Assembly (NCBI GenBank): GCA_030374805.1
Contig: JARGSG010000072.1
Location: forward strand, 248,001-312,000
DNA: 64,000 nt
Origin: Gracilaria gracilis
Lineage: Eukaryota > Rhodophyta > Florideophyceae > Gracilariales > Gracilariaceae
Direction of reading: 5' to 3'
The position numbers were made by a program, and so were the translations under genes. Positions 19,403 through 30,066 of the stretch are shown one piece after another. The first letter of the stretch is position 1; each line of letters opens with the position of its first letter. Below the pieces are notes generated by a model. The model saw only the letters and a list, made by a program, of their open reading frames with translations, made no database searches and was not told the origin of the DNA.

Positions 19403-20741
19403 CAGTTGTTGCTAACTTTCGCCGACAGTTGTGAATGCTAAACACGGCAAGGGTGCCATTCTTGTTGCCGCCGCGTATCATACTGCCATGGTTGTGTAGA
19501 AGAGAAAAATAGAAACCAGTGACAGGAAGACACCGTTCTATTGATGTCCACTGACTGGCTAGCTAACCGCCACCCACTTCAGAAATCAGCCAGATAGAGA
19601 AAGCCAAGTAGCTCGGTGACGTTTTTGCGTGCTCGTCATTGCTTTTCTATTTGTAGTGCGAGATGGTGCAGGTGCACCATTCTGAACACGTTGTCTAGAA
19701 TGGAACATTAATTCACCGCTGGTGTTGCGGATGGTAGCACGTCAATAGGCGAGGCAGGTTTTGGAGTTCTAAAGATAACGTTTGTCTTCGTCGAAATGAT
19801 ATGGTGCCAGGAGCTTAACTATCCACCATTGTTCTCTTGCAGAGGAGATGATCACATCTGTGAAGGTCAGAAGTACCCAAGCGGTTATCTTTGTGGGGAA
19901 GCGTAACAGCGAAGAAGAATTCCGGCCATTCTGGTCTTGTATCCTTGATTCGTGGAAACATAACCCCTGCTCCGGAGGTTTGCTAGCGCATTGAACGACC
20001 TTTAGCATGATCTTCCTAAAACCTAGTCAATAGCAGCAAAGTTTTAAAGCTAAGCCCACTCACACGCATAGCATGATAAAAAACATTTTCTTGGAAAGAC
20101 CAAGGTACCAAATAAGAATTTAATAGGCAAACATGATGAATGGGAATGAAATCGGGAACTGTGCGCAACAAATTTGGAAGACAAGCGACGGAGAAGAAAT
20201 TGGTTTTCGAAGAAGTCGCGAACTACGTAAAAGAATGGACTCTTTCGTGAGCACGTACTACGCTAGACGCCGCGACGGCGACGGAAACACCTGTGTCAGA
20301 AATAGTCCAATATGAGTTCGCCATCAACTTGAATTTATGCCAATTTTGAAGGTAGAAAGCGAAGACTTTCAACGAACGAATGGCGGCAAGACGATGCAGC
20401 ATTTTTGTTCTGCCAGTGGCGACAAGAATTGGCTTTTCAATCTCGCAGCCAGTGTCTGAGCCGTTCTTCTTCTGCTTGTTTATCAAGGAGAGCGGCGTAG
20501 GACCTCTGTCAGTGACGGGCTGCAGTTGTTTTCAAAAATGCAGTCAGACGTGGTCTGCGGTACCCGACATGGCCAACGTGGAAAGCTGGAAGACGTATAT
20601 TTCGAATAACTGGAATTTTCTTTACTAGAGAGACATCGAATACAGGGGACAGCGACACAGCCGAAATTTTCGTTTATACTGAAAAATGTTACGCATAGAC
20701 TCCATTAAAACGTCTCGTGCTTTGTTATTGAGCCAGGTCAG

Positions 20742-21109
20742 TTGGGTATAAAAAGAGTGGGCTTAGATATCACTATTGTGAGCCCACACAACAGTAGTTA
20801 CACAACGAAAGCAGCAGCGATAGGTGGTGGGGCGGCTTTTAAAGCAGAACGACACAAACAACAAAAGTACAAGCACTTGTGTTGTGTGAACGACGTAGAA
20901 TTCGTCCCAGTTGGTATGGATATCCACGGAGCGGTTGGAGAGAACGCAAAAAACTTCTTGCGATTGCTAGTAGCCCAAGAGTGTGCCCGTCGAAGAGTAT
21001 GAGAATCTTTAGTCTACGTCTTGTGAGCACGATGCTTAAACTTACAGCATCAGCAATCAAGAGACGTCAGTCGCTGGCATACCCAGCGCCGTTGAATGGC
21101 CTCTCTTGA
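20742..21109 (+). pseudogene. Retroelement fragment (C-terminal region of a reverse-transcriptase polyprotein)
   Basis: The frame from 20742 reads RVGLDITIVSPHNSSYTTKA, then a Lys-rich helix, then VEFVPVGMDIHGAVGENAKNFL. This is the conserved tail pattern (D-hT-V-sP, hhF-hP-hsh-h-G-G) seen downstream of reverse transcriptases in some algal and animal retroelement ORFs. A second frame continues to 21109 with SAIKRRQSLA. Preceding RT motifs are absent, so only a 3' remnant remains. The mirror is 31066-31433. Confidence 0.5.
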
Positions 21110-22109
21110 GGGCGCCACACAGGAAATAAACAGACGTCTCTCTCTCTCTCTCTTGTTAGATATTTGAAGTCAGGTACCAACGGTATATATACCAAAGTAT
21201 ACAAAAGGACATGAAAGTTTTTTGATTTTTTTGGATTGACACGTCTGACAGAATAGCTTTGGGGCCCTACACTGTAAGAATGTTAAAAGGTATCGAATTT
21301 ACGGCGCACATGTTCGTGCGCATGTTACACCGTAAAATCGACAACCTTTCACTTCTTGTCAGCGCTGACGGAATGAAAACCCCGTTTAGTACATGTAGAC
21401 GAGTTGAGACACCCTAAGGCACAAGTTCAAATATGAATGCAACGCCGTACGAGCAGCAGTTATAGACATAAGAAGTATTTTGTATTTCCTTGTTTTACAG
21501 AAAAGTTATAGCGGTATTAATACATAAACTTTTTGTTTATTTGGGCTGTTTCACGGCTTTTGGAAACCCAGCGCAACTGAATTCTGAAAGCCTATATAAA
21601 AGACATTACCCTGCTTTCTTGAGCCTATCCTAAACAGTGAAAATGCATTTGAAAATGCTGCTCAAGATGAGCTGCGTCTAAAATATAGGGCATTTAAAGG
21701 CGTTTCATGCACATATTCAAATATGTGCCCCGTGTGATCTTACATATAACTTTGGCTCAACTTTGCGAGAAACATACTGAAAGTCAACCAAGTGACACTG
21801 TAAAGAAATTTCAGAGATCAACAAATTTTGTTGAAAACTCTCACATTGTCAGTAGAATGTTTAATTGTATATATACCACGGGCCATCAAGATTTCTTTAT
21901 TACTGCATGAGCGCGTACGCTGATTTCTCGTAACCGTAAATTCAGCACCTGAAAACCTTGCACTGTATCTTATCGATGGCTGCCCACTACAACGCAACGT
22001 AGCAATTTGCGTACTCCAAGATGCACGTAGAAATTAGTGAAAAAGTGGTTCTTCGTAATTTCCTATAGACATGCTTTCAGAGTTTATTAAGCTATATAAA
22101 CACGTTTGC
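21110..22109. other. AT-rich non-coding stretch with a hairpin and CT microsatellite
   Basis: Holds a CT run at about 21136-21153 and an imperfect hairpin at 21286-21349 (arm AAAGGTATCGAATTTACGGC pairing with the segment ending at 21349). No gene recognised; the 67-aa frame 21707-21910 has no features. Confidence 0.5.
21286..21349. repeat. Imperfect hairpin, about 27-bp arms, 8-nt loop
   Basis: 21286-21312 pairs with 21321-21349 with a few mismatches, including CGGCGCACATG against CATGTTACACCG. The loop is TTCGTGCG. It is present in mirror form near 30825-30890. Confidence 0.7.
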
Positions 22110-22799
22110 TTACAGAACCTTTTGGTCCTCCAAATTGACACACTGGCAGGCTGAAAGAGGATTCTTGTTGCCAGAGAAGGGAGCCTGGACAACAGGATCA
22201 TACTCTACGGCTCCCACGGCCGTGTTTATTGAGCAGCACAAGTGACAATGTCGACCGTTCAGGTTTGATACACACTCATAAAAAAGAGAGAGAACCTTCC
22301 AGCCGATAGAGTCCAGCGGTGACTCGTCAAGCTTGCCAAGGTCCGTCCACGTTGTGCAGTGAGGAAAATTTAGTGTAGGACAGCTTTCGAGGCTCCCACA
22401 GTTTCTCATCGTAGGTTTGCCAACGGTAACTTTGCCTAAGGTTATCTATAGGATCCCAAATAAGAGGCACAACTTTCTTGCTAGGGACGAGTTGTCTAAC
22501 GGTAACGCTACCTTAATCGTAAGAGCCAAACAGCTAGTCTTGTCGCACTATCTGCACTCGTGTGCATTTTGGAAGGAAACTCTGCTCCCGGTTTGGAACC
22601 ACCATAACAGTGGCACGCTTTCCACAAGTGATATAAATGCCTGCCCTGTATCAGTTGCGTAACGAACGACCAACGCTTCACCTTCTTCAGGTAAGCAAAC
22701 ATGGTTACTCAAGCGCTTGTGCGTGCACTCGTGCTTGTCAGCCTCTCTCAGAACGCAAGCCCATTCTAGCCCATTCAAAGACCGCCCACTGTATGTCAA
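22110..22799 (-). pseudogene. Cys-rich reading frame interrupted by two in-frame TAG codons
   Basis: One minus-strand frame runs from MTYSGRSLNGLEWACVLREA (22799) through HECR-TAG-CDKTSCLAL, a middle segment ...KLCLLFGIL-TAG-ITLGKV, to the C-terminal part with CGSLESCPTL, GRHCHLCC and ACQCV, ending at 22110. The three pieces are in the same phase (390 nt between their starts) and share a Cys-rich character, suggesting one extracellular-type protein of about 229 residues. Other genes in the window use TAG as an ordinary stop, so decay is more likely than recoding. Both TAGs are in the mirror copy too. No family recognised. Confidence 0.4.
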
Positions 22800-22853
22800 T
22801 CCCAGTTACCGACAGAAAGTGCAGCGCACCATTTGTAAATTAGGTAGTCGTGG

Positions 22854-22899
22854 CCACCGATTGGAACGGGCCACAGTGTCCACACGTTCCAATCGGTGG
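22854..22899. repeat. Perfect 15-bp inverted repeat
   Basis: CCACCGATTGGAACG (22854-22868) pairs with 22885-22899 around a 16-nt loop. It lies between the Cys-rich frame and the GC-rich array. The mirror is 29278-29323. Confidence 0.85.
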
Positions 22900-23039
22900 C
22901 TAGATTAAAGGACAGCGGCCGACGGTCGCAAGCCACCTGACCCGGAGGGGGAGGAGGGTGCACACTTGTTAATGGTAGCATTCGCGACAACGTTCCCTCC
23001 GACCGACCGTTCGCGACGCTGATAGCGAGAAGACCACCG

Positions 23040-23790
23040 CTTCCACTCTCCCTCGACGGCGCCGCCTCGCGCCTTCGACCGCGCCACCTTACCCCCCTCT
23101 CACCGCGCCGCCTTGCGTAATCTTTTGGCAGGGCCGCCTTGCGCTCTTGGCCGCGCCGCGTCTCCTTCTCGGCCGCGCCGCCTTGCACCCCCGGCCGCGC
23201 CGCCTGTCGCCCATGGCTGCCCCGCCTTCCCCGGCCGCGCCGCTTGAGCCTTCGCTACGCCGTCTTGCACCCCCGGCCGCGCCGCTTTATGCCCTCGCCG
23301 CGCCGCCTTGCTCCCCCGGCTGCGCCGCCTCGCTCACCTCCAACCGCGCTGCCCCTTTTGCTTGGCCGCGCCGCCTTCTGCTATTGGCTCCGCCTCCCCC
23401 GGCCGCGCCACTCTCACCTTTGGCCGCGCCACCTCTCTCCTCCGGCCGTGCCGCCTTTTTCCATTGGCCGCGCCGCCTTGTCCGCTCTTGGCCGCGCCAC
23501 CTCTCACCTCTGGCCGCGCCGCCTCTCTCCTCCGGCCGCGCCGCCTCTCTCCTCCGGCCGCGCCGCCTCTCTCTCCGGCCGCGCCGCCTGTCTTCTTCGG
23601 CCGCGCCGCCTCGGCCACCCTCGGCCACGCCGCCTCTCTTCTCCGGCCGCGCCGCCTGTCTTCTTCGGCCGCGCCGCCTCGGCCACCCTCGGTCGCGCCA
23701 CCTGCTTGGCCTTCGGCCACACCGCCTCACCTGCATTTGGCCGCGCCACCTCGCCTGCCGCCACCAGCCGAATTGCCACGCCTTTCTCGG
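23040..23790. repeat. GC-rich tandem array, unit core GGCCGCGCCGCC
   Basis: More than 30 degenerate units of about 18-24 bp share the core GGCCGCGCCGCC followed by a variable CTTGC/TCTCTCC tail. Because the core has no stop in several frames, long chance frames on both strands (Pro/Arg/Leu or Gly/Arg/Glu repeats) span it; none looks like a real gene. The mirror array is 28395-29115, with small internal differences in unit number. Flanking sequence is ordinary. Confidence 0.85.
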
Positions 23791-23799
23791 GTGGGCTGC

Positions 23800-24511
23800 C
23801 ACAACACACCCTACTTTGTCTACAAGGCGTGGTGTGTTGGCGCACCAGGCATTGGGTTGTCTTTTTGGTCCAGATCTACAGGTTGAGTTTTGAAGTCTCG
23901 CTGGCCCACGGGAAGCTGCGTGGTGTCGTGTATTTGACGGGCGGGAAGCTGCGCCTGTTGATTAAGAGCCTCTGTTGCCTCCCTCGTTGAGGAAGTTGGC
24001 ACTTTAGAGGAGTGGGCAGCTCGCAAGCTGAGCACCGGCAGGGAATCGACTGGGGGCTTGTACCAAGTCGTGGGATTTGATATCACTCCGAATAACCGGC
24101 TCTGCTGGGGGGTGCTCTGTCTGCCCACGAGGACGGGGTGCCTCGTCGTTTGGCCCGGGCTGCCCGCGAACCTGAAGCATAACGGAGTAGATCGCCGAGC
24201 TCGTACAACGTAAGAGACTAGAGAGGGTGTACTGGTGAAAACATATCTACCTGTTAGTAACCTCCTCTAAACGTCTCGTAGTTGCAGAAACGCATCTCGT
24301 TCTGACGCACGCAGAACTTGACAGGCCGAAGCAAAACGTGCCTCACCGGGAGAGAGTTTACCCGGAGTCAGAGGTCTGACCTTTAGGAGCACGGGGCTAG
24401 CACCCCCTGCCAGTGACTCTGAATAAGAAGTATCCCTAAGCCAGTAGGCGAGGGGAGGAAGATTTTACACTGCATTTGCCTGTCCACTCCCGCGTTTGAG
24501 ATCACTCCGCG
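23800..24511. other. 5' flank of the Copia fragment
   Basis: No gene recognised. A non-coding leader of about 500 bp precedes the Copia gag start. The mirror (27653-28390) carries several small indels. No LTR could be defined because the other end of the element is lost at the fold. Confidence 0.4.
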
Positions 24512-26050
24512 ATGGAAGCCGACAGAGAGCACGAGTCGAAGCGCATTCCTCGGCTCAAAGGAAGTACCGACTACTACACTTGGCGTATCTACGTCCGTGA
24601 CCTGATGCATTCCCTGCAATCGCTCTTCGTTCTCACCGAGCCGCGACCCGTCGAAGGTACCGCACAAGCTCGAAGACGGTGGGACGATGCTGACCGAAAG
24701 GCACGATCTGCCATTGTGCAGAACCTTGCTACGCAACCAATCGTCGCCGTATCAGAGTTACTGGAACGAGAACACTGCTCTGCCTTGGAAGTCTGGTCTA
24801 AGTTGGAGTCTACTTACAAAAAGGACAACATACAATCCAAGATGAACCTAAGGCAGAAGCTGACCACGTTAGCATTCAAAGACGGTGACGAAATACAACA
24901 GCATCTACTGGAACTAGAAACCACTTTCTTGGAGCTCGCTCGTCTCGGCGATCCATTAACCGACCGCGAACGTACAGCTACACTACTGCGGACGTTGCCC
25001 GACTCATTGATGGCTATTACTCTACTGGCTGACGCGAACAACATGGAGTACGATCAAGTTGTATCGCTCGTCCGTTCCGAGATGGACCGTCGAAACCATC
25101 GCGTCTGTAACCTGAAATCAAAGCCAACGGAGTCAAAGAATAACAGCAAGCACCCGTATCCTGCGGCACAGAAATCAAGCTCGGGACGCCAGAGGCAGCC
25201 TCCACGAAAGGCCTCAAAAGGCCTTGAGTGTTGGAACTGCGGACGAATTGGCCATATACGTTCCGAATGCTGGTCTCGCAAACGATCTAGAGATAGGAAC
25301 AATCCCACTAACCGCAAAAGTGGTCGTTCCAAAGACCAATCTCGTGGTCGAAACAATAGCAAACGACACAAGGAGTGGGACAGCACACACGAGCCAGCCC
25401 ACAGCAATCGCAACAACCATAGACGGAACCAGCGCAATAATGCCGATCACGAGGATGGATCACCACGCGGCTTCATTGCCATAGCGCACTCAAGCGTTTC
25501 CCAAAGCGATGAAGTTCCCACGTGGTTGGAATCCGGCGCCACACATGTTTTCGTCAAGGAGAGAAACTTCTTTCTGGGAATACCATTCAACACGACGCCA
25601 AACCGTTCGAACGTGCGACCGATCCTCAGAAATAATTGGGCATGGCACTATCAGACTACCAATTGGAGAAGGTGTTATTCTACCGGCAAAACACACGCCT
25701 TCTTTCGATTCTAACCTCGTTTCTCTCTCTGTCCTTTCACAACATGCCCGTGTCGAATTCTCGAGCGGCGAAGAAACGAAGTTCCTCATCAAGGATCCAA
25801 CTACGGGGCAAATCATCCACACACCGACTTCGAAAGAACGGACTCTACCCTCTACCAAGTAGACCAACACCACCTCCTCGAGCACATGGATCCATCCTGG
25901 CTCCCGGGAACACAGCCAAAGATTGGCATGATAAACTGGGACATCCGGGACGAGAAAGACTTCTCGCATGCGTGAATCAATGCGAAGGGGTTCCAAGACT
26001 CTCCTCCACGGAAGTGAATAACGTTCAGTGGGGCACGCCCTGCATCCACT
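24512..26050 (+). mobile_element. Truncated Copia (Ty1-type) retrotransposon: gag, zinc knuckle, protease, pre-integrase start
   Basis: The frame from 24512 encodes a UBN2-type gag (YYTWRIYVRDL near residue 24; LTTLAFKDGDEIQQHLLELE in the middle). A CCHC knuckle CWNCGRIGHIRSEC follows, then a basic linker. The protease signature is altered: PTWLESGATHVF has E where D is usual. The frame breaks near 25640; shifted frames continue with GTIRLPIGEG and the GAG-pre-integrase motif DKLGHPGRERLL, up to the fold at 26051. Integrase, RT and RNase H are absent because the palindrome turns back here. The damage and arm divergence are greatest at 25500-26000. Confidence 0.85.
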
Positions 26051-26069
26051 GCGTGGATGCAGGGCGTGC
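26033..26069. repeat. Fold point: perfect 17-bp inverted repeat with 3-nt spacer
   Basis: GCACGCCCTGCATCCAC (26033-26049), spacer TGC (26050-26052), then the exact reverse complement (26053-26069). Reading through it in the Copia frame gives a continuous Cys-rich stretch (TPCIHCVDAGRA) matching the end of a Copia GAG-pre-integrase domain. The short inverted repeat is therefore native to the retrotransposon, and the giant palindrome folds exactly on it. Immediately outside, the arms differ slightly (extra bases at 26026-26032), then match for about 200 bp. Confidence 0.93.
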
Positions 26070-27652
26070 AGTGAACGTTATTCACTTCCGTGGAGGAGAG
26101 TCTTGGAACCCCTTCGCATTGATTCACGCATGCGAGAAGTCTTTCTCGTCCCGGATGTCCCAGTTTATCATGCCAATCTTTGGCTGTGTTCCCGGGAGCC
26201 AGGATGGATCCATGTGCTCGAGGAGGTGGTGTTCGGTCTACTTCATGGTACAGGGTAGAGTCCCAGTTCTTTCGAAGTCGGTGTCCGATGGTACAAGGCT
26301 CGCGCGGAAAATGAAATACCCCCCCATGACCGAACTGTACCCGTTTCGTTCGCCGCTCGAGAATTCGACACGGGCATGTTGTGTCAGAACAGAGAGAGAA
26401 ACGAGGTTCGTCACCTACGCAATGGAAAGCGTGATGTTTTGCCGGTCGAATAACGCCCCACTCGCAATTGCCCATCAGTCTAATGGTGTTGCATGAGAAG
26501 ATCATTTCTGAGGACTCGGTCGGAAGATGGCACGAACCTTTCTACAAGCTTCACAAGCTCACCGCTATTCAACTCTGGGAAGAAGTTTCATCTCACATGA
26601 CGAAAACATGTCCTGAGAAACAGGCTGCCGAACTCCCGTATATACATCGCTTTGGGAAACGCTTGAGTGCGCTATGGCAATGAAGCCGCGTGGTGATCCA
26701 TCCTCGTGATCGGCATTATTGCGCTGGTTCCGTCTATGGTTGTTGCGATTGCTGTGGGCTGGCTCGTGTGTGCTGTCCCACTCCTTGTGTCGTTTGCTAT
26801 TGTTTCGACCACGAGATTGGTCTTTGGAACGACCACTTTTGCGGTTAGTGGGATTGTTCCTATCTCTAGATCGTTTGCGAGACCAGCATTCGGAACGTAT
26901 ATGGCCAATTCGTCCCGCTAGTTCCAACACTCAAGGCCTTTTGAGGCCTTTCGTGGAGGCTGCCTCTGGCGTCCCGAGCTTGATTTCTGTGCCGCAGGAT
27001 ACGGGTGCTTGCTGTTATTCTTTGACTCCGTTGGCTTTGATTTCAGGTTACAGACGCGATGGTTTTCGACGGTCCATCTCGGAACGGACGAGCGATACAA
27101 CTTGATCGTACTCCATGTTGTTCGCGTCAGCCAGTAGAGTAATAGCCATCAATGAGTCGGGCAACGTCCGCAGTAGTGTAGCTGTACGTTCGCGGTCGGT
27201 TAATGGATCGCCGAGACGAGCGAGCTCCAAGAAAGTGGTTTCTAGTTCCAGTAGATGCTGTTGTATTTCGTCAACCGTCTTTGAATGCTAACGTGGTCAG
27301 CTTCTGCCTTAGGTTCATCTTGGATTGTAATGTTGTCCTTTTTTGTAAGTAGACTCCAACTTAGACCAGACTTCCAAGGCAGAGCAGTGTTCTCGTTCCA
27401 GTAACTCTGATACGGCGACGATTGGTTGCGTAGCAAGGTTCTGCACAATGGCAGATCGTGCCTTTCGGTCAGCATCGTCCCACCGTCTTCGAGCTTGTGC
27501 GGGTACCTTCGACGGGTCGCGGCTCGGTGAGAACGAAGAGCGATTGCAGGGAATTGCATCAGGTCACGGACGTAGATACGCCAAGTGTAGTAGTCGGTAC
27601 TTCCTTTGAGCCGAGGAATGCGCTTCGACTCGTGCTCTCTGTCGGCTTCCAT
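26052..27652 (-). mobile_element. Mirror copy of the truncated Copia fragment, more damaged
   Basis: The minus strand from 27652 repeats the gag sequence but with many small indels: the frame shifts at about 27560, 27280 and 27050, the zinc knuckle is broken by two extra bases (about 26925), and the protease-to-pre-integrase segment (26220-26600) hardly aligns with the left arm in places. The last 170 bp before the fold match well again. It is either a decayed second copy or a poorly determined consensus near a fold-back. Confidence 0.8.
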
Positions 27653-28394
27653 CGCGGAGTGATCTCAAACGCGGGAGTGGACAGGCAAATGCAGTGTAAA
27701 ATCTTCCTCCCCTCGCCTACTGGCTTAGGGATACTTCTTATTCAGAGTCACTGGCAGGGGGGTGCTAGCCCCGTGCTCCTAAAGGTCAGACCTCTGACTC
27801 CGGGTAAACTCTCTCCCGGTGAGGCACGTTTTGCTTCGGCCTGTCAAGTTCTGCGTGCGTCAGAACGAGATGCGTTTCTGCAACTACGAGACGTTTAGAG
27901 GAGGTTACTAACAGGTAGATATGTTTTCACCAGTACTCCCTCTCTAGTCCTCTTACGTTGTACGAGCTCGGCGATCTACTCCGTTATGCTTCAGGTTCGC
28001 GGGCAGCCCCGGGCCAAACGACGAGGCACCCCGTCCTCGTGGGCAGAACAGAGCACCCCCGCAGCAGAGCCGGTTATTCGGAGTGATATCAAATCCCACG
28101 ACTTGGTACAAGCCCCCAGTCGATTCCCTGCCGGTGCTCAGCTTGCGAGCTGCCCACTCCTCTAAAGTGCCAACTTCCTCAACGAGGGAGGCAACAGAGG
28201 CTCTTAATCAACAGGCCGCAGCTTCCCGCCCGTCAAATACACGACACCACGCAGCTTCCCGTGGGCCAGCGAGACTTCAAAACTCAACCTGTAGATCTGG
28301 ACCAAAAAGACAACCCAATGCCTGGTGCGGCCAACACACCACGCCTTGTAGACAAAGTAGGGTGTGTTGTGGCAGCCCACCCGAGAAAGGCGTG
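27653..28394. other. Mirror of the Copia 5' flank
   Basis: Reverse-complement counterpart of 23800-24511 with several one- and two-base differences. No gene recognised. Confidence 0.4.
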
Positions 28395-29115
28395 GCAATT
28401 CGGCTGGTGGCGGCAGGGCGAGGTGGCGCGGCCAAATGCAGGTGAGGCGGTGTGGCCGAAGGCCAAGCAGGAGTGGCGCGACCGAGGGTGGCCGAGGCGG
28501 CGCGGCCGAAGAAGACAGGCGGCGCGGCCGGAGAAGAGAGGCGGCGTGGCCGAGGGTGGCCGAGGCGGCGCGGCCGAAGAAGACAGGCGGCGCGGCCGGA
28601 GAAGAGAGGCGGCGCGGCCGGAGGAGAGAGGCGGCGCGGCCGGAGGAGAGAGGCGGCGCGGCCAGAGGTGAGAGGTGGCGCGGCCAAGAGCGGACAAGGC
28701 GGCGCGGCCAATGGAAAAAGGCGGCACGGCCGGAGGAGAGAGGTGGCGCGGCCAAAGGTGAGAGTGGCGCGGCCGGGGGAGGCGGAGCCAATAGCAGAAG
28801 GCGGCGCGGCCAAGCAAAAGGGGCAGCGCGGTTGGAGGTGAGCGAGGCGGCGCAGCCGGGGGAGCAAGGCGGCGCGGCGAGGGCATAAAGCGGCGCGGCC
28901 GGGGGTGCAAGACGGCGTAGCGAAGGCTCAAGCGGCGCGGCCGGGGAAGGCGGGGCAGCCATGGGCGACAGGCGGCGCGGCCGGGGGTGCAAGGCGGCGC
29001 GGCCGAGAAGGAGACGCGGCGCGGCCAAGAGCGCAAGGCGGCCCTGCCAAAAGATTACGCAAGGCGGCGCGGTGAGAGGGGGGTAAGGTGGCGCGGTCGA
29101 AGGCGCGAGGCGGGC
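28395..29115. repeat. GC-rich tandem array, right-arm copy
   Basis: Reverse complement of 23040-23790 (core GGCGGCGCGGCC). It is slightly shorter, with unit losses near 28440-28480 and 28600-28680. Frames on both strands are open by composition only. Confidence 0.85.
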
Positions 29116-29277
29116 GCCGTCGAGGGAGAGTGGAAGCGGTGGTCTTCTCGCTATCCAGCGTCGCGAACGGTCGGTCGGAGGGAACGTTGTCGCGAATGCT
29201 ACCATTAACAAGTGTGCACCCTCCTCCCCCTCCGGGTCAGGTGGCTTGCGACCGTCGGCCGCTGTCCTTTAATCTAG

Positions 29278-29323
29278 CCACCGATTGGAACGTGTGGACA
29301 CTGTGGCCCGTTCCAATCGGTGG
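29278..29323. repeat. Perfect 15-bp inverted repeat, right-arm copy
   Basis: Same CCACCGATTGGAACG repeat as 22854-22899. Confidence 0.85.
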
Positions 29324-29412
29324 CCACGACTACCTAATTTACAAATGGTGCGCTGCACTTTCTGTCGGTAACTGGGATTGACATACAGTGGGCGGTCTTT
29401 GAATGGGCTAGA

Positions 29413-30066
29413 ATGGGCTTGCGTTTGAGAGAGGCTGACAAGCACGAGTGCACGCACAAGCGCTTGAGTAACCATGTTTGCTTACCTGAAGAAGGTGAAG
29501 CGTTGGTCGTTCGTTACGCAACTGATACAGGGCAGGCATTTATATCACTTGTGGAAAGCGTGCCACTGTTATGGTGGTTCCAAACCGGGAGCAGAGTTTC
29601 CTTCCAAAATGCACACGAGTGCAGATAGTGCGACAAGACTAGCTGTTTGGCTCTTACGATTAAGGTAGCGTTACCGTTAGACAACTCGTCCCTAGCAAGA
29701 AAGTTGTGCCTCTTATTTGGGATCCTATAGATAACCTTAGGCAAAGTTACCGTTGGCAAACCTACGATGAGAAACTGTGGGAGCCTCGAAAGCTGTCCTA
29801 CACTAAATTTTCCTCACTGCACAACGTGGACGGACCTTGGCAAGCTTGACGAGTCACCGCTGGACTCTATCGGCTGGAAGGTTCTCTCTCTTTTTTATGA
29901 GTGTGTATCAAACCTGAACGGTCGACATTGTCACTTGTGCTGCTCAATAAACACGGCCGTGGGAGCCGTAGAGTATGATCCTGTTGTCCAGGCTCCCTTC
30001 TCTGGCAACAAGAATCCTCTTTCAGCCTGCCAGTGTGTCAATTTGGAGGACCAAAAGGTTCTGTAA
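29413..30066 (+). pseudogene. Cys-rich frame with two in-frame TAG codons, right-arm copy
   Basis: Same frame as 22110-22799: TAG at 29626-29628 and again near 29728, with the C-terminal 99 codons open from 29767 to 30066. A one-base difference near 29427 (GCGTTTGAG versus GCGTTCTGAG) means the left-arm N-terminal extension does not read through here; the first Met in frame is 29413. Confidence 0.4.

Larger units (their letters stand above)
17942..20741. other. Long non-coding stretch with small repeats
   Basis: Contains repeated short words in 18440-18720 (TACCGGCT/AGCCGGTA palindrome at about 18453-18471, twice AACACGTTACTG, CTCCAGAATCTGGAG), a 40-bp direct repeat pair (18958-19041) and a long hairpin (19322-19402). 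Minus-strand frame 19769-20008 (79 aa) and plus-strand frame 18610-18981 (123 aa) are equally open in the mirror arm but show no recognisable domain. No gene is claimed. Confidence 0.5.
1..26050 (+). repeat. Left arm of a giant palindrome
   Basis: This arm recurs in reverse complement as 26052-64000. Every gene read here has a mirror copy: for example the ATP-grasp gene 11083-12582 (+) pairs with 39601-41100 (-), and the amidinotransferase 4529-5727 (+) pairs with 58586-59784 (-). The sum of paired coordinates stays near 52160-52196 out to position 6400, then jumps by about 12.1 kb to 64313 because of an insertion in the other arm. Differences are scattered substitutions, homopolymer length changes and repeat-number changes, with much stronger divergence in the last 500 bases before the fold. 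Whether the palindrome exists in the genome or comes from assembly cannot be decided from sequence. Confidence 0.97.

Noticed and set aside
22110..22799. TAG as a recoded sense codon
   Set aside because: The amidinotransferase and ATP-grasp genes end at TAG, so a general reassignment is not supported.
23139..23990. Long Pro/Arg/Leu-rich frames on both strands
   Set aside because: They are by-products of the GC-rich tandem array, which has no stop codons in several frames. Frames exist on both strands, differ between arms and show no domain.
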